Below, in pieces: positions 23,280 through 34,100 of a DNA stretch of 64,000 nt. Position 1 is the stretch's first letter. Each line of letters starts with the position of its first letter. This DNA comes from Apoda limacodes. Taxonomy: Eukaryota > Arthropoda > Insecta > Lepidoptera > Limacodidae. The notes under the pieces are model-generated. The model was not told the origin of the DNA. It ran no database searches and saw only the letters and a program-made list of their open reading frames with translations. The stretch covers positions 12,710,001-12,774,000 of the forward strand of contig OX291551.1 of assembly GCA_946406115.1 (NCBI GenBank), read 5' to 3'. The position numbers and the translations under genes are program-made.

Positions 23280-24460
23280 AATAATCATGAATGTATGAGG
23301 ATTTCCAGATACGGTTAGGACCATGTTATAACTTTACTCAAAGGGTAGGCTGTAGGTGTATTTCAGGTTTACATTTATTTCTAATTGTTTAGTTTGTCTT
23401 TACGGTGATTCTCCATATACTATTATAAGATTATAAAGTTAGCTAAGAGAAGCTAGTAAGGATAGTGGTAGGCTCTTTATATCCTTAGACTGTCTATTCG
23501 CCTTTGGGGTGGCTTCTCAAATACCATTACGATTTTATAATTTCACTTAGGGGGTTGTTAACGGGTTGTCAACAGATTATTTATGCAACTACTAAACCTG
23601 TCGGTCCGTCTGTGGGTGTATCTTGAAGTGTTATTATGAGGGTTTTGTAATTTACTTAAGGGGCAGCCAGCGAGTATATTCGTGTATTATCTATATATAT
23701 TCAATCTGTTAGTTCATACGTACGGTGACCTTTCATATTACATTACAATTTTATAACTTCACTTAAGGGATCGATAGCGAGTCTGCTAATAATTGATCTA
23801 TGTATTTAATAGGTCCGCTTGTCTCCCTAATGTGTTATACATATTGTTATAAGTTCATACTTTCGCTTAAGGGCAAGCTAGAGAACTAGTGATAGGTTAG
23901 CCATGTAGGTTATAGGTTATTTAAGGGATCAATAGCGAATCTGCTAATAATTTAAATAAATTATATAAATAGGTACTAAATAGGTCCGTCTGTCTCTTTA
24001 ATGATTTAGATATATTGTTATAAGTGCATAACTTTAGTTAAGGGGAAGCCAGTGAGTTTATTAGCGGTTAGTACTTTTATATGTCTAAGGGTTCTCCCTT
24101 TAAGGTGATTTTCCTACATTACTTTAAGGTTACCACGTTAATTAAGGGGAAGCTAGTGAGATGGTTGGTAGATTATTTACATTTTGAGAGTTCTTCTTAA
24201 GGTGAGCTTCATACATTACTATGAGGTTACAATATTACTTAAGGGGAAGTTAACGAGTTTATTGATGGACTACTTACCGTTTAAGAGTTCTTCCTTAAGA
24301 CGATTCTCATACATTACTATAAGATTACGACTTCACTTAAGGGACATGCGGTCTTAGGGTTTCATCCTTATAGTGAGATTTCATATACTATCATAAAGTT
24401 ATAACTTTATGGCCTATCGCGTTCAAGGGGTAAGCGTGTTATTACGAGACATGTTCAGAG
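23280..24460. repeat. Degenerate tandem array in 3' LTR
   Basis: Duplicate of the array at 10240-11420, unit for unit. Confidence 0.75.
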
Positions 24461-25003
24461 TGATAAGAAGGTAGCTAGGCTGGTGATAGGGTGACTTAGG
24501 CTTAGGTACTCCAACTACGTTAGGATAATAAACCGCATTTATTTTAATCAGAAACTCGAATTAGTAGTTTAAATTCTGGTCTAATGCTAATTAGGACTTA
24601 GTGGCTCTGCGGTTAAGGATTAGTTATAGGCCACTGGCTTTAATGTAGGTAGAATGTAAGATTAGGGTTTTGATTTTATTCTTTCACACCTGGGACTGAT
24701 TGAATCCATACCTCTTAGGATCTTGGGTTATTACCGGTCACAACGAGGGGTCCAACCTGTCGTTCACTCCACTAGTCGATCACAGCCAAATAATAATATT
24801 AATTTCATTAATAATATTTTCTTTAATAATAACATTAATAACGGTTACAAAATATCATTAACATTTTAATAATAATAAAGGCAACAATAATATGTTAGGA
24901 TTGCGTACGCCATCACGTATTCAAATTGGCGAGTATGTCAGTATACTCCACTTCAGATATAAAACAAGTTTTATTTATTTTAAAAGGGGGGGGGGTTTCT
25001 ACA

Positions 25004-25007
25004 AAGT
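25004..25007. repeat. Target site duplication AAGT, right
   Basis: Partner of 5871-5874. The sequence continues straight into the third piece of the left palindrome arm (tactttaaaaacc). Confidence 0.85.
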
Positions 25008-25765
25008 TACTTTAAAAACCTACTCTTTTCCGCAATGTGTGGAAAAGTTCCTAAACGCTTGAGCGTCCAGTTATTATTACTATGACATAAAAATATTATT
25101 TCAAACAGAAAAACCCTCCTACCATTTTTCATCTTACGGGCTGAATTTTCATTAAACTCGTAACACATAGTTTATAAAGTGTGTTAAGAATCATATAGGA
25201 ACGTGATGTTTTAAATTAGTTGACTCCATAAAATTGACTATACACCTTACAAATTTTGCCATCCCGTTTCTCCCCTTTGGGGTTGAATTTTAGTCGGCAA
25301 TACTTACTTCATTGTGTTAATGTATTGTTTTCTAAATTTAAATATAACAAAACTATTTACAAAACAAACTTTTCATCTCCCTTTCTCCCCTAGGCGTTGA
25401 ATTTGAAACCCATGGTTTGTTAAGTATGTTGAGAATCATTTAAATATATCCAGTTTCAAGTTTTACTCAGAAATATTCCCATATCAACTTTCTCATAGAA
25501 AGTTTTATGCTGAACTTTTAATTAATTCAACCATAAGCATAATATTTTTCAAATCTTAACAACAAAAAACAATTAAAATAAATAAATAACTTAACTATAA
25601 CACTTATTTAAAAAGGCCCTGGATGTTGCTGCCAGATGATAAAGTGGCCAGAAGTGGCAGTGGCACGTTGTATGGCAACGCTTATCTGTTGCCCAAAATA
25701 TAAACCAGCCTTCTGATATTTGGAAGTGGAGATCAATAGCTAGGCTATTTTTTTCCTTATTTAAG

Positions 25766-26115
25766 CATAAAAATATTATTTCCTGTCAACATTTTGCTAC
25801 ACCATTTCTCCTCGTAGAGTTTCCATTTTTAAAAACCACGAAATACTTTCTTATTGTATTTGAAGATCAGTTGCAAGTGAATTTGACTCTTAAAAAACTT
25901 TTTAACAAAAAAAAAACAACCGGCTTGAAAAAGATGTACTAAAAAGGTAAAAATAATTACTTATTGCCAAAAATCTGATTGAAGTTGGTGTCTATATACC
26001 TAACAGTTTATAACACACTTCACTTGAATGACACCAACCTCAAACTGCAATTCAGATCAGATTTTTGGCAATAATAAGTAATACATATATTAAGTAAAAA
26101 TAATCAGTAATTATT
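25766..26115. repeat. Palindrome loop with an inner hairpin
   Basis: The loop between the arms is not itself fully inverted, but it contains a second smaller hairpin. 'cttattgccaaaaatctgat' near 25971 is mirrored by 'atcagatttttggcaataa' near 26058, and 'gttggtgtc' is mirrored by 'gacaccaac'. It also contains 'aacaaccggcttgaaaaagatg', a motif common in lepidopteran interspersed repeats. Confidence 0.7.
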
Positions 26116-27526
26116 TTAAATAAGGAAAAAAATAGCCTAGCTATTGATCTCCACTTCCAAATATCAGAAGACTGGTTTATATTTTGGGCAACAGATAAGC
26201 GTTGCCATACAACGTGCCACTGCCACTTCTGGCCACTTTATCATCTGGCAGCAACATCCAGGGCCTTTTTTAATAAGTGTTATAGTTAAGTTATTTATTT
26301 ATTTTAATTGTTTTTTGTTGTTAAGATTTGAAAAATATTATGCTTATGGTTGAATTAATTAAAAGTTCAGCATAAAACTTTCTATGAGAAAGTTGATATG
26401 GGAATATTTCTGAGTAAAACTTGAAACTGGATATATTTAAATGATTCTCAACATACTTAACAAACCATGGGTTTAAAATTCAACGCCTAGGGGAGAAAGG
26501 GAGATGAAAAGTTTGTTATATAAATAGTTTTTTTATGTTTAAATTTAGAAAACAATACATTAACACAATGAAGTAAGTATTGCCGACTAAAATTTCAACC
26601 CCAAAGGGGAGAAACGGGATGGCAAAATTTGTAAGGTGTATAGTCAATTTTATGTAGTCAACTAATTTAAAACATCACGTTCCTATATGATTCTTAACAC
26701 ACTTTATAAACTATGTGTTACGAGTTTAATGAAAATTCAGCCCGTAAGATGAAAAATGGTAGGAGAGTTTTTCTGTTTGAAATAATATTTTTATGTCATA
26801 GTAATAATAACTGGACGCTCAAGCGTTTAGGAACTTTTCCACACATTGCGGAAAAGAGTAGGTTTTTAAAGTAACTTGATATGGAAGATTTCATATAGAG
26901 TAATTTATCCATTCAAGAGGGATTTTTGAATTCACCCCTAAGAGCATGGTAAACTTTGTATTGATTGTCTTATGCTCATATTGCTCAGTATAATTTCTGA
27001 GTAATAATAATAATAAAATTCCGAGAAGGGGATTGTGGAAACATTGAAATTCAAACTAATGATGTGAAGGGTGGAAAACTTGACAGTATGTTGATTAAAG
27101 TACTGTGCAAATCTTATGGTCTATGCGAGCGAAGCCACGGGCGTAAAGCTAGTACATTATAGTTTTATGGAAATACTAGCTACTAGCTTTTTATAAAATG
27201 TATTGTTTCTTCACTCTCGTTTAATTATTTCAAACAGAAAATATTAAAGAGCTCGAGAAAAAAAATAACAAACGTAGCCCTTCTAAATCTGAAAGTATGG
27301 AAACGGGGACCACATTTAACATAATTTGATCTTTTACGTTTGTGTTGCTGATTCCACCTTGGGATGAGATGGGAATCCCTTGTATTTTTTTCTTTTATTT
27401 ATACCCAAATGATTGTTGTTTTTTTTATTTTTTCGGATATTCGCCTTAATTTTGCTGTAAAAATTCTAGCATTCTAACTATTACGGTACAAAATGTAGAG
27501 CCCTTCAAAGGTTGGACAGACAGTAG
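26116..27526. repeat. Right palindrome arm (uninterrupted)
   Basis: This is the intact arm of the large palindrome. It carries the empty site for the LTR element at 26871-26880 (the complement of ccatatcaagttac) and the empty TA for the Tc1-like element at 27226-27227. Within it, 27120-27170 is a copy of the widespread 'acgcccgtggcttcgctcgc' interspersed repeat. The open frame at 26144-26353 spans arm sequence and has no protein-like character. Confidence 0.85.
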
Positions 27527-29435
27527 AAAAAAAAGAATTTTTCAAATAGGGTATTATATATAAGGTAATGGATAGATCATTAGTGATATTTATAATTGTT
27601 TGATTTTTTTTAAACATGTAGGTACCATTATTTTTCTACACAGCCTAGCCTATGTCACTTCGACTAGAGTAAGAATTCGAACACTACTCCAAATATCTAG
27701 TTCGGTTAAGCGTTTAGAGGTTGTGGTGGTATAAGTGTATAAACGAAATAACAAAAGTTTTAATATTCAATAAAATTGGCAAAATAAATTGACTTTGTCG
27801 TAGATTTTTCCCCCGAGTGTACGTTTATTTAAAAATATATTAATTCATATTTTTCAAAATTAATCCTTGTCATTCCTGTTCCCAACCCTTGCTTGTGTTT
27901 TGACTTTAATTTATTAAAATTAGTTATTACCCGCAACGCCACCCGCGGTTAATTTAGTTTTTGGTTAGGGATTTTTATTACAAGTCCTTTATTATATGTA
28001 TTACAAACGTGTTATTTGGCTGTAGTATTCGTTGATAGTTATTCGTGTAGAAACTTTCCGTCCGTCCTTTGTAATTTTCCGTCCTTTCAACATGTTCTTT
28101 TCCAAACATCAGCTCAATCGGCTCAACAAACAAACACATAAAAAAACAGATTTTAACAAGTATTAGTTTGAATAAGCTGGTATTTACGACTTATGAACGA
28201 ACAAGACACAGGGCACAGCAAAATCTGTTCAATATTCTTTTATAATATTTAACTAAAATATTTAATTTTCTGCCAAGCTTTTACTTTTTGGTCTATAATT
28301 TCATTTGTAATAAATTTGCAAATATTCTCTTGAAATTAAGTATTACCCTTTTATAAATAAATGTTTTTATATACATGAAAAAAAAATCTAAGACTGATGC
28401 TTACTAAAAGACAGAGATAAGTAAGATAAGAATAGCGATTCTGTATGAACTTTTAATCTTTGACTATTTTATTATATTTAGGTTCGCTGCTAGTCACTAG
28501 GTGACATTATACTATGCTAACGGTAACTAGAGTTCAAATCCTCAAAGTCATCGGCGTGTGTTCCATCCTTAAGTCCGATTCGCACTTTCCTGATTTTTTC
28601 CGTATGAATTGAAATACAGATAAGTATCCTTAGAATGCGTAGTTAACATTTCTGATAAACAAACAACCATAAGCGAGTCAGCTAATTATTCATAATTACG
28701 AGTTTGTGGAGTTTGTCTTAAAAACAAAGTCCTGGGCATCAGGAGATTTCCAAACTTGTCATTAGCTTGTTCAAAAGCATCACCATTCAGCGAGGTAATT
28801 CCGCCAGTACCTATATTAGACACAATATCTAAAACTAATACTTTTGACGAAACAGAATATGTTATAATTTCTTAAATATATGTAATTATTTTTAAGTTTT
28901 TTTAATTATATAAACTTATAACAACTATTTTAAGTTTTACTCGTTTGTGTTATGTTCATTTTGATAGATTTCGTTAAGAATTATTTGCTTTTTAAAAAAT
29001 TGTAATCCTGAAGTTTGTGGGATAAAGGTGTGACAATTTTTTATATCAAAACATAAATCTTCTATTATTAATACCAAATTTATTTAGATAAATAAATTCT
29101 TAATTTTTTTTTTTTTATTTTATCAAAATGTTCTTTGAAGTAAGATTCATGGTATTAGGTATGTTACTTAAGAAACTTCTGATTCCTAGGTATACTAGAA
29201 TAATCTGTGACACAGGAATCAGTGTTTCTCTAGGCGATAATAATTAAGTTACAGGTTTTACCATATAAACATAATCAAAGTGTATTCACTTACTTACAAA
29301 ATATACAACTTACCTACAAAACTAGTAAATCAGTCTCTTTTAAGCTTTACAATCAGATGACAAACATTTTACATACATACAATAAATAATGTATTAAATA
29401 CAGTTATATATCAAATTTTAACTTGCATACGATGT
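27527..29435. other. AT-rich stretch with degraded repeats
   Basis: No gene seen. 27925-28130 has pieces of common repeats ('ttacccgcaacgccacccgc', 'ccgtccgtcctttgtaattt'). Around 28480-28600 there is a possible SINE-like piece with a B-box-like 'gagttcaaatcct'. The remainder is AT-rich with poly-T runs. The 3' end of NRF-like gene 1 may lie in or beyond this region. Confidence 0.5.
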
Positions 29436-29830
29436 CTTTTCAACTATAACTTTTGAAAACATGTAGGAAAATAATCTCAGCTGCGTATGGCGTGTCTTCA
29501 ACTGTAACTTTTTGAAACATGTAGGACAATATTTTCAGCTCCCTATTTGGCGTCTCTTCAACTATAACTTTTTAAAATATGTAGTATACTTTTGTCAACT
29601 GCATATTACGTCACTTTAACTATAACATTTTAAAACATGTAGGACAATATTTTCAGCTGCATAGATGCCGTCTCTTCAACAATAACTAATAAAAATATGT
29701 AGTATAATATTTTCAGCTGCATTATACGTCTCTTTATTAACTATAACTTTATAAAACATATTTGCAGCTGCATACGACGTCTCTTTATCTTTAACTTTAT
29801 AAAACATATATGACAATATTTTCGTTTTTT
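29436..29830. repeat. Degenerate ~60-bp tandem repeat, about seven units
   Basis: Units share 'aactataactttttaaaaca' followed by 'tgtaggacaatattttcagctgc' and then 'acgtctctt'. They have diverged considerably, so the array is old. Confidence 0.82.
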
Positions 29831-30707
29831 ACGATGAACTTTTGTCAGTTTTCGGTGTTTCTGGTTTCTTGATTCCTAAAAAAAAGTGTCTTTGAGTGTA
29901 TAAATTAATCCGTGTACCTAGTATAAGTTTTCAACGCAACGCTACCATAGCGTTCGCGTTTTCCATTACAGATGTATGAGAAAAAAAAACGTATCAAAAA
30001 CCGACCTTCATTTCCATTACCTAGTAGTTTTTAAAACTCACACTAGGCACTATATACTTACTGGTTGAAAATTAAACTTAACTCAAAGTACTTCAATTCA
30101 AGTAGACTTTTTAACGGCATTCAAATCGGCAATTCTTTCATTATATAAATAGTAATTTTGTAAACTTTATAATCGTTTTGATTGTATGATTTCACAACCG
30201 AGAAGAGCCGGTATTAATGCCAAATGCTAAGGATTTTTGGCATGAGATAATATTTTTTAGTATAATGCACAATATGTTATAGTTCTTATAACGCAACTTT
30301 TTTAATAAAATAATCCGACTATTTTAGGGAGAACAAACTTTTATCCTAGATTATTATACACAGTGTGCTATAGCAAACTATAGCTATAGATCATCCACGT
30401 AGAATTCGTTTATATTTATTCATTTCTGTGGGAACTTACGAGATGGCCTATTATGTCCTTCTCTGCTCTTTAATCTGCCAAAAGCTCAATTGGTTCGCTA
30501 AGCAATAACAAACAAATATATATAAGTTTGGATAAAGTGCTTATAGAAACTGTAAAAAAAAATTAAAATTATGTGTTGGTATGTATATCTTTGTTGCCAC
30601 CTCAACACTTGAATTTGCAATGAAATAGCATAGGTGCATGCAGATATTCCAGATAGATCTCAGACCATCGTGGTTTCTTGTCATAGATTTAATTATTTAA
30701 ATCATTA

Positions 30708-30995
30708 TATATGTCGCAGGAAAATCGTATAATTCGTCGTTTTATAATATGCCTAGGCAGATCGTAAAGAATGGAAACGAAAGGAACAGAAATCGCACTG
30801 TATAAATCATCAGTCAAGTACGTTAGGTTAGGTTCAGTTTCTCTTTTGTAAACGTAGATGCGGAGCAAGCGAAGCGTACCAGCCAAACTAAATATAACAA
30901 TCTGTTCAGTTATATGATAATTTCTATTCCATACTTTACGATCTGCCTAGGCATATTATAAAACGGCGAATTATACGATTTTCCTGCGACATATA
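30708..30995. mobile_element. MITE A (TIR tips tatatgtcgcagg)
   Basis: A 288-bp element with inverted ends of about 60 bp (tatatgtcgcagg ... cctgcgacatata; inner cctaggcagatcgtaaag / ctttacgatctgcctagg), probably duplicating TA. Its core (gaaaggaacagaaatcgca; ctgttcagttatatgataat) is shared with the element at 39623-39913. The minus-strand frame at 30689-30886 lies inside it and is not a gene. Confidence 0.88.
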
Positions 30996-31066
30996 GATGA
31001 ATGCGTGTTTGTATAAAGTGTTTACTATACGTAAGCTAGCAATTAATAATTAAAAGTAAAAATTAC

Positions 31067-31175
31067 CTCCTTGGAGTACGAGTTTGAATATCTTCGAAAA
31101 CGGTGCATCTATTAGTACTGTAGCCATGAAAGAGACCATAAAGGCAATGGTATAATCAGCAAGGAACTGGAATAT
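31067..31175 (-). CDS. Gene 1 exon 12: last recognised exon
   Basis: Encodes the final helix (YTIAFMVSFMATVLIDAPFS). Length 109 nt, identical to gene 2 exon 62047-62155. It ends at a donor-like GGAG|GTAATT. Without splicing the frame would run six more residues and stop at a TAA just downstream, so the C-terminus may be either very short or on an unfound exon. Confidence 0.88.
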
Positions 31176-34100
31176 CTAGAAAAGGAAATAATAAAATATA
31201 AAATTATAAACGTATTACAAAGTTTTGACAGGTAGTGTCCTTCTAGGTAGCTTAAAAGCTGTGTGTTGATCACACGCTCCATCACCTTGAAGAGAAGGGA
31301 GGTTATAGCGATAGGCCTATAATTCGATGGATCTGATCTATCGCCCTTTGTGGGCACCGGGCGCACATTCGCAGTCTTCATTGAAGACGGAAATTGCGTA
31401 TTAAGGTAGGAAAGCGCAAAGAGGCGAGTGAGTACAGGTCATAACTCAGGAGCATACTGTTTAAGAACCACTGCTGGTATACCGTCTGGCCCACTCGACT
31501 TATGAACGTCTAGAGGAAGTAACGCCCGCTGTGTAATGAAGATTTCCGGCATGGTCTTACCGCACCAAGATATAGTAGGTGGTACAGCGCTTTCGTTGTT
31601 TATATTCGACTTCAAGGCAAAGAGATCGGCTTTATCTTTTGTACTATGGGCCAAGTCACCATCGGTCTTTCGCAATGGTGGTAAAGACGACTGGCTAAAG
31701 TTCCCTTCGGCAGCTTTAGCAAGCGAACCGAAAGCAAGACTCCCAGAGGGATAGCTCGCAAGTCGCCCACATATTTTGCCGATATAATTTGTACAAAACA
31801 TATTTCAAAAATGTACTACATAGAAATTATAACACTATTCATAAGCTATTTTAAAATCGTTTAATATTGATCCTAAATTACATCAGTGAGTTTTATTTGG
31901 CATTTCTGTTAAAAGTGCCCAAAGACATATTTTTTAAGGAACAATTTAAAACGTCCTAAATGTAGCGAATGACTAGTGTTATAACTTATATGTAGTACCT
32001 ACATTTTTGATACAAGTTATGTAGGAAGAAGAATTAAATAATATCTATATACCTATACATTTTTATCTCAAATAAAGGGGTAATTTAGACTATTCCCATT
32101 AGACTTATAGAAGTGGTTTTCACTCATTGGATTTAAAGATAATCTTAAAAATCAAAATTAGTAATTAAGTAAAGTAATTAATTAATAATAAAGTAAAAAG
32201 ACTTACAAGAAATGGAACCGTAAAGTAGTACAGTTGCAGAGACGAAGCGCTTATTATGTATATTAACGAGTAGTGGAACAAATACATTCCATACGATATT
32301 CTAGCCGGCAGTTTCCATACACTCAGCGATAAAAACCAATTTACTGGACCTATCAACAGTTAAACAATTATTTATCATTTCGATTTTGTAAGCATAATTT
32401 TGTATAATAACTGAATTAACTAGTACTGATTTGTTAAAAAGTTAAGGGTTAAAAGAAAAGAACCCCTTATAGGGTCATTTTGTTGTTCGTTCGTCTGTCT
32501 GTCTGTCTCTCAAGACCCTGTTTCTCAGGAACGCATGAAAGTATCACATTGAAATTATTAACAAATACTAAGGTCTACGGTCTCTTGAAGCTGTAAAATC
32601 AATAATAGGTCTTTATAAATTAATTTCGTCTTGAACCAAATTAATTTTATAATTTCATAAGTTTTTCAGATATTCGCAATAATCCAATTCTACGGAATCC
32701 TAACCTTATGCGTGTACGACACGCACTTGGCCGGTTTTTTTCTCGTCCAGCGTCAGATCTGGAGCACCACATTCATCAATATGAATCTAACTATCTAATT
32801 ACAACACCATCAACTACTAACAATATTCCAGTTCTAAGTATTACTATTCCCCTCAAATCGTAAAGCATTCATTAAATATAACTACCTACTTATGTATTTT
32901 GTTTACTTTGGAACGTTCAAAATTTTCAATATTTCCATCGTCACATCACATCGACAGCCAAAAGAGTCATAAATAATATATCGATTAGGGACAATGTCGG
33001 TAATGTACGTAGATAACACTTTTCATACAATATTAATAAAAGATATAGTTTTAGGGTTCAGTTATTGAAAAGTAGATTAAAACACTAAACAAATATTAAA
33101 ATCGCTAGAATAATGTGTACATATAAATCCCAATTAGTATATTTATAATATTACCTCCATAGCCTTTAGTACAAGCAAATATTATCCAACCTATACACAT
33201 TGCCCAAACCGGTCTCATGAAGGAATTCATTAAGTTGTCAACTAATTGATTATCCCAGTCGTCTTGCATGATAAAATAGTTATAGGATATTACCGATCCG
33301 GCCAAAATAGCAGCGCTTGTCCAAAATATTAGCACCAAAATCTGAAACGATATATTAATAATCACCAATAAACATATTTTAGCAATGTGTAGATACATAT
33401 CAGTAGAATGCAGTTTAAATTATAAAGTTCAATAATATAGGTACATATTTTGTGACACGATAAAAATATCATTCAAAGTTATTTAATGAATAACTTGAAA
33501 AATTAATAAATATGTAATCACTTAATATAATTCTGGCTAATTTACCAGAGGAGTTTATTTTATTAACATACCGACAGTGTCAAGTCCCACTACTAAAGTA
33601 CCTCTTGTTAAGTTTAAAACGTCCGTGTTACGAAACTATACTCATTTTGTAATAAACGGATATAACAAAAGGTCAAGATTTAATTTTATCAATGTTGTAC
33701 TGCCTAAAAAACCGTGGCTGTGTATATAATCAACCAAAATTATAATACGATTCAAAATTAAAAATCTGTTCTCAAAAAAGTTACAGATTCAGCCACAGAT
33801 ATAAGTACACATAAGTATACAAGTTTATCATTGTAAAAACAAAATAGAAATGTATTAGAAAAGAAAACCATGTGCATGTCATACAAACGTTAACTTAGGG
33901 TTCCTTAGTACAAAATTAATTACAGATATCTGTATTATTATTACAGATATCTGTATGTATGTATAAATAATTTTGCTGTAAATTATTCACAAGAGCTTAA
34001 TATCGGGATCATTCTCAAATTTTTAGATCACACAGATAAAAGTTAACATTTTTAACTTTACATTCTCCAACTAGAATGTCAACATAGATAACCATTATAG

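Larger units (their letters stand above)
5875..25003 (+). mobile_element. Giant non-autonomous LTR retrotransposon (LARD-like), 19.1 kb
   Basis: Two direct repeats of about 6.07 kb flank a 6,984-bp internal region. The right LTR begins TGTAGTGG and both LTRs end TTTCTACA, giving TGTAG...CTACA inverted tips; the left LTR tip has mutated to AGTAG. The direct target duplication is AAGT at 5871-5874 and 25004-25007. Removing the element and one AAGT restores the palindrome arm, which the uninterrupted opposite arm confirms independently. A polypurine tract GGGGAGGA lies one base before the right LTR, giving plus-strand orientation. No canonical tRNA-primed TGG follows the left LTR (ttatgtgttgccg). 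No intact gag, protease, RT or RNase H was found; only an integrase-tail-like remnant at 18117-18440. Size and lack of coding fit a 'large retrotransposon derivative'; gypsy ancestry is inferred from the remnant and the 4-bp duplication. Confidence 0.85.
18948..25003 (+). repeat. 3' LTR of the giant element (6,056 bp)
   Basis: Starts TGTAGTGGTCCC directly after the polypurine tract and ends with a 10-G run followed by TTTCTACA. It is collinear with 5875-11963 (offset about 13,073 bp at the start, 13,040 bp after the deletions). It lacks about 26 bp just downstream of the putative transcription start and 8 bp near 19280. Open frames at 20333-20824, 20849-21049, 21929-22162, 22659-22850 and 22825-23142 are duplicates of frames in the 5' LTR and are not convincing genes. 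Confidence 0.88.
3667..27526. repeat. Large palindrome (foldback) split by two transposon insertions
   Basis: The left arm is in three pieces: 3667-3967, 5523-5874 and 25008-25765 (1,411 bp together). The right arm 26116-27526 is one piece, also about 1,411 bp, and reads as the reverse complement of the joined left pieces with only scattered differences (for example a T/G in 'attttctTtttgaaat'). Between the arms lies a loop at about 25766-26115. The breaks in the left arm coincide exactly with a Tc1-like element and an LTR element, so the palindrome is older than both. No target duplication is obvious outside 3667/27526, so it may be a foldback transposon or an inverted genomic duplication. 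Confidence 0.85.

Noticed and set aside
24960..24972. CAAGT near the right LTR end as a 5-bp target duplication partner of 5870-5874
   Set aside because: It would leave different terminal sequences on the two LTRs; the AAGT pair directly beside CTACA fits better.
5875..25003. Interpretation as a tandem segmental duplication instead of an LTR element
   Set aside because: The AAGT target duplication, TGTAG/CTACA tips, polypurine tract and the intact opposite palindrome arm all fit insertion of one LTR element.
25004..26877. A separate foldback transposon of 1.9 kb
   Set aside because: At first it looked independent, but its left side continues the palindrome arm interrupted by the LTR element; removing that element merges both into one palindrome.
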